Source: Mycobacterium bourgelatii (lineage in GTDB: Bacteria; Actinomycetota; Actinomycetes; Mycobacteriales; Mycobacteriaceae). From it: a stretch of DNA of 64,000 bases. The notes beneath the pieces were generated by a model, which saw only the letters and a program-made list of their open reading frames with translations, was not told where the DNA came from and made no database searches. The DNA lies in NCBI RefSeq assembly GCF_010723575.1, contig NZ_BLKZ01000001.1, positions 4,836,001 to 4,900,000 of the forward strand, in the 5' to 3' direction. Made by a program: the position numbers and the translations under genes. This document shows, piece by piece, positions 59,726 to 64,000 of the stretch (positions are counted from its first letter, which is position 1; the number at the start of each line of letters is the position of its first letter).

Positions 59726-59747
59726 GCCGCTGGGAAACCATGGCGGC
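59726..59747 (+). promoter_or_regulatory. Stem-loop with GAAA tetraloop directly before a small membrane-protein gene
   Basis: GCCGC-TGG-GAAA-CCA-(TG)-GCGGC forms an 8-bp stem with a two-base bulge and a GNRA loop, ending one base before the GTG at 59748. It may be the cysNC terminator without a U tract, or it may control access to the start codon. No known riboswitch class was recognised. Confidence 0.4.
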
Positions 59748-59867
59748 GTGAGTGACAACGGGTGGGGACGGCTCCACGCGGTATCGGTGGATTGGTGGGC
59801 GACGCTGCTGGCGGGCGTGATCGTCGCATTGGCGGTGGCCGACGTGCTGCCCCGGATCCCCTGGTGA
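59748..59867 (+). CDS. Small single-helix membrane protein upstream of the YeiH-type transporter
   Basis: This 39-aa frame (VSDNGWGRLHAVSVDWWA as the start) holds one transmembrane helix (about residues 18-35: TLLAGVIVALAVADVLP). The DWWA segment before the helix resembles, from memory, the N-terminal helix of longer YeiH/PSE-family transporters. It ends 7 bp before the transporter start, in another frame. It could be a separately encoded first helix of the transporter, or what is left of a longer N-terminus after a frameshift. There is no Shine-Dalgarno sequence, but the start follows a stem-loop directly. Confidence 0.5.
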   Translation: MSDNGWGRLHAVSVDWWATLLAGVIVALAVADVLPRIPW

Positions 59868-59874
59868 CCCTGCA

Positions 59875-60999
59875 GTGAACATCGTGAGCACGGCGACCAC
59901 CGAGCCGGTGGAGTCGGAAGAGGCGGGCTTTCCCAGCACGCGACCGCTGGATTACCTGCCCGGCATTCTGCTGTTGGTCACGGTGGGCTTGCTGGGTAAG
60001 TACGCCCAGGTCTGGTGGAACTCCCTTGCCCGGCACCAACATTGGATGGCGCCAGATATCGAGTACGTGTTGTGGGCGATCGTGATCGGACTGCTGATCA
60101 CCAATACGGTTGGGCTGCACAGGGTGTTCCGCCCCGGCGTGCTGACCTACGAATCCTGGCTCAAGGTCGGGATCGTCTTGCTCGGCTCCCGGTTTCTGCT
60201 CGGCGACATCGCCAAGCTCGGTGGCGCCAGCCTGGTCCAGATCCTGGTCGACATGACGATCGCGGGCACGATCATCCTGCTCGCCGCCCGGGCCTTCGGG
60301 TTATCGGGCAAGCTGGGTTCGTTGCTGGCGATTGGCACCTCGATATGCGGTGTGTCGGCCATCATCGCCGCGAAAGGCGCGATTCGGGCCCGCAATTCCG
60401 ACGTCAGCTACGCCATCGCGGCGATCCTGGCGCTCGGCGCGGTGGGGTTGTTCACGTTGCCGTGGTTGGGGCATGTGATCGGGCTCAGCGATTACGAATT
60501 CGGCCTATGGGCGGGTCTGTCGGTGGACAACACCGCGGAGACGACCGCTACCGGCTATCTGTTCTCCGATCACGCCGGCAAGATCGCCGTGCTGGTGAAG
60601 TCCGTCCGGAATGCGTTAATCGGTTTCGTGGTACTGGGTTTCGCGCTGTTCTGGGCCGCGCGCGGGCAGGCGGACGAGGTCGCGCCCGGCGTGCGCGCCA
60701 AGGCCGGGTTCATCTGGCGCAAGTTCCCGAAGTTCGTGCTCGGCTTCTTGGCGGTCTCAGCCGTCACGACGCTGCATTGGTTGAGCAAGGGCCAGACCGC
60801 GAACTTGGCCAACGTGTCGAAGTGGGCGTTCCTGCTGACCTTCGCCGGTGTCGGCCTCAACACCGACATCCGCCAGATCGCCCGCACCGGTTGGCGCCCG
60901 CTGGTAGTAGCCGTCATCGGGTTGACGGTCGTCGCAGTGGTCTCGTTGGGCATTGTGTTGCTGACGTCGCGGGTCTTCCATTGGGGCGTCAGCGTCTGA
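59875..60999 (+). CDS. YeiH-family putative sulfate exporter
   Basis: This 374-aa polytopic membrane protein has about 10 predicted helices and the YeiH/PSE family features: GLLGKYAQVWWNSLARHQHW, the discontinuous helix around GTSICGVSAIIAAKGAI (about residues 160-176), SVDNTAETTATGYLFSDHAGKIA region and the TFAGVGLNTDIRQ motif near the C-terminus. The family is annotated as putative sulfate exporter (UPF0324); transport activity is not firmly proven. Position right after stf0-cysD-cysNC suggests a role in sulfate or sulfite balance during PAPS synthesis. The start is GTG 59875. Confidence 0.85.
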   Translation: MNIVSTATTEPVESEEAGFPSTRPLDYLPGILLLVTVGLLGKYAQVWWNSLARHQHWMAPDIEYVLWAIVIGLLITNTVGLHRVFRPGVLTYESWLKVGIVLLGSRFLLGDIAKLGGASLVQILVDMTIAGTIILLAARAFGLSGKLGSLLAIGTSICGVSAIIAAKGAIRARNSDVSYAIAAILALGAVGLFTLPWLGHVIGLSDYEFGLWAGLSVDNTAETTATGYLFSDHAGKIAVLVKSVRNALIGFVVLGFALFWAARGQADEVAPGVRAKAGFIWRKFPKFVLGFLAVSAVTTLHWLSKGQTANLANVSKWAFLLTFAGVGLNTDIRQIARTGWRPLVVAVIGLTVVAVVSLGIVLLTSRVFHWGVSV

Positions 61000-61012
61000 T
61001 TGCTCGTCGCCG

Positions 61013-61096
61013 CTACAGGTCCAACACGATTCGCAGTGCGGCGTCGACGCGGCGCAGATCCCCCGCGCTGAGCGCGCAGCGGGAAGACCTCACCAC
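61013..61096 (-). pseudogene. Remnant of a MazF-like toxin gene (internally deleted)
   Basis: On the minus strand GTG at 61096 opens a 27-codon frame ending at TAG 61013. Its last 19 residues, LSAGDLRRVDAALRIVLDL, match the C-terminal helix of MazF-type toxins. Only six residues precede this, so nearly the whole toxin is missing while the frame is kept. The GTG overlaps the antitoxin stop (TGGTGA), the typical toxin-antitoxin coupling. Confidence 0.65.
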
Positions 61097-61245
61097 GCCC
61101 GCAGCGTCTCCATATCGCGAAGCACCTGCGTGGCCTCGACGCGGTCGGATTCGTCAGCAGCCAGTGCCTCCGCCTCAGCACGGATGGTCGCGGCGGCCTT
61201 GCGGCGTGCGGCCTCGATGAGGGCTGCACGCAGGGTAAGGCAACT
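61090..61245 (-). pseudogene. Remnant of the cognate antitoxin gene (5' truncated)
   Basis: Read on the minus strand the sequence ends LRAALIEAARRKAAA, then TIRAEAEALAADESD, then RVEATQVLRDMETLRAW and TGA (61092-61090). This is the C-terminal helical half of MazE/VapB-type antitoxins, with the usual acidic ending. No start codon or ribbon-helix-helix part is found upstream, where the frame runs into the promoter of the small membrane-protein gene. The left end is approximate. Confidence 0.6.
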
Positions 61246-61267
61246 CGTAGCACGACACCCCCGCGCG

Positions 61268-61273
61268 TAGGGT
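61268..61273 (+). promoter_or_regulatory. Putative -10 element of the small membrane-protein gene (leaderless)
   Basis: TAGGGT ends 6 nt before ATG 61280. The same hexamer at the same distance precedes glgM. Confidence 0.5.
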
Positions 61274-61279
61274 TCCTAT

Positions 61280-61480
61280 ATGAACAGAACTTTCGTCGTC
61301 ACGTTGGCGCTCGGGGTGATCGTCGCACTGTTCGGTCTGATCTGGGCGCTGCAAGGATTCGGCGTGCTGCAGGGCAGCCCGATGAGCAACACGACGACCT
61401 GGTCGATCATCGGTCCGATCACCTCGCTGATCGGCATTGCGCTCGCGGTCTTCAGCTGGCGCAAAATCTCGGCGAAGTAG
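61280..61480 (+). CDS. Small two-helix membrane protein
   Basis: This 66-aa protein has two predicted transmembrane helices (about residues 5-27 and 42-60) joined by a short polar loop (GSPMSNTTTW), and a basic C-terminus WRKISAK. I do not recognise a named family, although small mycobacterial membrane proteins of this form are common. The ATG at 61280 has a TAGGGT -10 element 6 nt before it. It converges on the sulfite-oxidase-fold gene with a 4-bp gap. Confidence 0.7.
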   Translation: MNRTFVVTLALGVIVALFGLIWALQGFGVLQGSPMSNTTTWSIIGPITSLIGIALAVFSWRKISAK

Positions 61481-61484
61481 CGCC

Positions 61485-63080
61485 CTACGCCTCTGCCACG
61501 GTGAAGTTCACCGTGTGCCAGCCAGTCGCGCCGTCGGGGGTGGGTGGAGCCTGGTCTGACGTTTGTACGGCTCCGCTGTTGTCGATGGCACGCACGGTAA
61601 TGCTCTGACTCCCAGGGGTTTTCGCCTCCCAGGGCAAGCTCCACAACCGCCAGGTGTCGTTGGAATAGCTCGCGCCCAACTGGGCCGGCTGCCACTCGCC
61701 ATCGCCGATGCGAACCTCCACGGCCCGCACGCCGCGGTTCTGCGCCCAGGCGACACCGCCGAACACCACCGGGCCCGACGGCACCCGTTGACCCCGTTTG
61801 GGCACGTCGATGCGCGACTCGGTCTTGATGGGTGCCTGTGCCGCCCAGCCATAACGCGTCCAGTACGCCTTGGCCCTGTCGAAGCGGGTCAGCTCCAGAT
61901 CGACGACCCACTTGGTGGCCGACACGTAGCCGTAGAGGCCGGGCACCACCAGCCGGGCCGGGTAACCATGTTCGACGGGCAGCGGCTGGCCGTTGAGGCC
62001 GATCGCCAAGAGCGCCGCACGGCCGTCGGTGAGTGTCTCGACGGGCGTGCCGGCGGTGAACCCGTCGATCGACTTCGACAGGACCATGTCGGCGTCGTGG
62101 TGCACGCCAGCCACCGCCAGCAGGTCCGCTAGCCGGTAGCCGGTCCAGATCCCTGTCGAAATAAGGTTGCCCCCAATGGGATTCGACACACAGGTCAGCG
62201 TCGTCACCGATTCGACCACCTCGAAGCGCTCCAAATCGGCGAAACTGTGAGTTGTTTCGCGGTCCACCAGGCCGTGGATGCGCAGCCGCCAGTCACCGCG
62301 GCTGAGTTGGGGAGTCGCCAGCGCGGTGTCCACCCGGTAGAAGTCCGCCGCGGGAGTGATAAAGCTCGGCAGTTCAACGCCCTTCGGCTGGACCTCGGGA
62401 GGTATCGGTGGCGCGGGCGTTCGCGGTGGGGGAAGCGCGAAATTGGTGCGGTCACCGGCCACCGAATGCACCATGCGGGTGATGACCGCGCCCGCTACCC
62501 CACTGACGACCCCGATCCCCAGCAACCCCAACGTCAGCAACGAACGCCTGCGCGCATCACGGTCGTCGTCGGCGCCGTCTTCTGAGTCCTCCGAGCCGTC
62601 CGAGTCTTCCGAGCCGAGCGAGGCAGGCTCGAGCCGGCGGATGAGCCAGCGCAAAGCGGCCACGCCGCACGCGGCGCCCACGATGGTGGGGATGGTGTCC
62701 ACCGCCGTCGCCCCTTGCCTCGACAGCACCGCCGCGCAGCCGAGCGCGCCCGCAGCGGCGATCGCGACGCTGCCGACCGGACGGCGCCGAGTCTCGAAAC
62801 TTCCGGCAACGGCGGCAATGGCGGCGATGACGATCAGCATGGCGACGGCCAGGAACAGCTTGTCCATGGTGCCCAGAGTCTGGATCGCCCATTCCTTGAC
62901 GGGCCCTGGCGTCAGGTCGACGACCACCGAGCCGACCGCGGCCCGCGCGTCGGCTCGCGCACCGAACGGGATACCCACCAACTGCGCCACCCCGAGCGCG
63001 ACGGCCGCGGCGGCCACTCCCGCGATCATCCGCTGATTCGTCGAGCCCTGAGTCGATGAGACTTGATTCGACGAGGCCAC
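61485..63080 (-). CDS. Membrane-anchored molybdopterin-dependent oxidoreductase, sulfite-oxidase fold (Rv0218 type)
   Basis: This 531-aa protein begins with about five transmembrane helices (residues 18-40, 73-93, 104-120, 128-146 and 182-202), with an acidic low-complexity loop (SEDSDGSEDSEDGADDDRD) before the last. An extracytoplasmic sulfite-oxidase/YedY-like domain follows, with the Mo-ligand Cys at C297 (TLTCVSNPIGG), and a C-terminal Ig-like Mo-co dimerisation domain (FGGVAWAQNRGVRAVEVRIGDG region). The substrate is unknown; relatives reduce oxidised methionine or oxidise sulfite. The start is GTG 63080. It is downstream on the same strand as the esterase that follows. Confidence 0.87.
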   Translation of the reverse strand: MASSNQVSSTQGSTNQRMIAGVAAAAVALGVAQLVGIPFGARADARAAVGSVVVDLTPGPVKEWAIQTLGTMDKLFLAVAMLIVIAAIAAVAGSFETRRRPVGSVAIAAAGALGCAAVLSRQGATAVDTIPTIVGAACGVAALRWLIRRLEPASLGSEDSDGSEDSEDGADDDRDARRRSLLTLGLLGIGVVSGVAGAVITRMVHSVAGDRTNFALPPPRTPAPPIPPEVQPKGVELPSFITPAADFYRVDTALATPQLSRGDWRLRIHGLVDRETTHSFADLERFEVVESVTTLTCVSNPIGGNLISTGIWTGYRLADLLAVAGVHHDADMVLSKSIDGFTAGTPVETLTDGRAALLAIGLNGQPLPVEHGYPARLVVPGLYGYVSATKWVVDLELTRFDRAKAYWTRYGWAAQAPIKTESRIDVPKRGQRVPSGPVVFGGVAWAQNRGVRAVEVRIGDGEWQPAQLGASYSNDTWRLWSLPWEAKTPGSQSITVRAIDNSGAVQTSDQAPPTPDGATGWHTVNFTVAEA

Positions 63081-63145
63081 GGAGTCACTCTACGCGCGTT
63101 GGTACGCGGGCAGCGAAGTCGTTGCGCCGCAGTCGAAACGGAGAC

Positions 63146-64000
63146 TTACACCGCGGACGCGGTGCGGCTCTCGGCGTGGCTGGCCGCGTAGACCTCGGCC
63201 AGGAACTGCTCGACCGCTACTGCGGTGTGCGCCGCGCGCACCGACCCGAAGATGTCGAAAGCGTGCTGCGCCCACGGCAATTCGGCATATACGACCGGCT
63301 GACGGCTGACCTCGCGCAGCCGCTTGACGAAGCTGCGGGCCTGCTCGACCGGGACCAGCGTGTCGTTTTCGCCGTGCAAGACGAAGAAGGGGGGCGCATC
63401 TTCGGAGATGTGCGAGATCGGCGACGCGAGACGGAGCGGTTCTTCGAGTTCCGTGCGACTCAGCTTGAACACCCGCTTGCCCACCATCGGGAGCAGCAGC
63501 GGATTCGAGGCTTCGGGGCGGGTGAAGTCGTAGACGCCGTAGAAGGGCACCGCCGCCTGCACCCGCGTGTCGGCGTCCTCAAAGCCGGGCTGGAACCGCG
63601 GATCGTTAGGCGTAACGGCAGCAAGGGAAGACAGATGCCCGCCGGCAGAACCGCCGGTGATCGCGATCCAGTCCGGGTCGCCACCGTATTCGGCGATGTG
63701 CTCCTTGACCCAAGCGATGGCGCGCTTGACGTCGACGATGTGGTCGGGCCAGGTCCCGCGCGGGCTCAGCCGGTAGTTGACCGACACGCAAATCCAGCCG
63801 AGTTCGGCCAGGTGACTCATCAACGGATGCGCCTGTCCCCGTTTGTCACCCACCATCCAGGCGCCACCGTGGACCTGCAATAGCACCGGAGCCTTGCCGT
63901 TGCGGTCCAGGTCAGGCCGGCGCCAGATGTCCAGGCGGTTGCGCGACCCGAACTCTCCGTAGCTGATGTTTCCGTCGTGGGTGTAGTCGCGATAGATCCG
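63146..64000 (-). CDS. Esterase/lipase of the hormone-sensitive lipase group (LipC/LipO-like), C-terminal part
   Basis: The gene runs off the right edge of the window: the frame is open to base 64000, so the N-terminus is missing. The visible 284 residues contain the HSL oxyanion motif VHGGAWMVGD, the nucleophile elbow GGSAGGHL, the acid in HGENDTLVP and the base His in PWAQHAFDIF. The protein thus has an intact Ser-Asp-His triad and probably hydrolyses short- to medium-chain esters. The segment DYTHDGNISYGEFGSRNRLDIW near the edge belongs to the same protein. It is transcribed toward the molybdopterin gene, 65 bp away. Confidence 0.88.
   Translation of the reverse strand, partial: RIYRDYTHDGNISYGEFGSRNRLDIWRRPDLDRNGKAPVLLQVHGGAWMVGDKRGQAHPLMSHLAELGWICVSVNYRLSPRGTWPDHIVDVKRAIAWVKEHIAEYGGDPDWIAITGGSAGGHLSSLAAVTPNDPRFQPGFEDADTRVQAAVPFYGVYDFTRPEASNPLLLPMVGKRVFKLSRTELEEPLRLASPISHISEDAPPFFVLHGENDTLVPVEQARSFVKRLREVSRQPVVYAELPWAQHAFDIFGSVRAAHTAVAVEQFLAEVYAASHAESRTASAV

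Noticed and set aside
59678..59747. Riboswitch upstream of the sulfate exporter
   Set aside because: Hairpins are visible, but no conserved core of a known SAM or other sulfur-related riboswitch could be recognised.

Overview
The window reads as chromosomal DNA of a slow-growing, probably non-tuberculous, Mycobacterium. It is GC-rich, it holds three PE_PGRS genes (one with about 1834 codons), and its gene order follows, in reverse, the Rv1230c to Rv1186c stretch of M. tuberculosis. Recalled M. tuberculosis gene names are used only as orientation; no search was run.

Layout. 1-5.3 kb: tail of a cell-wall protein, mrp, then on the minus strand tatB, htrA, rseA and sigE (envelope-stress sigma factor, its zinc anti-sigma and a membrane protease). 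5.5-11.4 kb: an O-methyltransferase, then a TetR/ABC-exporter operon with a tandem operator, then a CocE-type hydrolase. 11.4-17.3 kb: glgC and divergent glgM (alpha-glucan synthesis), a DUF3117 protein, tagA, a DivIVA-like membrane protein, gpgS and folP2. 17.3-18.8 kb: an accessory AbiEi/DUF559 nuclease-like gene bracketed by inverted arrays of an 82-bp repeat. 18.8-23.4 kb: fadD6, a LOG-family enzyme and a divergent ATPase/TPR regulator without a visible HTH. 23.6-32.7 kb: the giant PE_PGRS gene, and divergent from it a full-length LuxR (LAL) regulator coupled to a DUF4242-like protein. 32.7-36.1 kb: dapE, dapD and an MFS transporter. 36.4-39.0 kb: a frameshifted PE_PGRS gene. 39.1-43.8 kb: fadD36, two alpha/beta hydrolases and an aldehyde dehydrogenase. 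44.1-47.3 kb: a five-gene operon (two MaoC-like proteins, a DUF35 protein, an Ltp2-like aldolase and a TetR) resembling the steroid side-chain (igr) system. 47.3-53.4 kb: a third PE_PGRS gene, then putA and rocA (proline catabolism) with a divergent PucR-type regulator. 53.8-61.0 kb: a transmembrane Ser/Thr kinase, then stf0-cysD-cysNC (PAPS synthesis plus a sulfotransferase) and a YeiH-type putative sulfate exporter. 61.0-64.0 kb: remnant of a MazEF-like toxin-antitoxin pair, a small membrane protein, a membrane-anchored sulfite-oxidase-fold protein and the C-terminal part of an esterase.

The core blocks look vertically inherited. Accessory material sits at junctions: between folP2 and fadD6, between the ATPase gene and dapE, on both sides of the fadD36 block, and after cysNC. 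Many genes show a TANNNT hexamer 5-7 nt before the start codon and no Shine-Dalgarno sequence, which suggests leaderless transcription. No tRNA, rRNA, CRISPR array or intact insertion sequence was seen.
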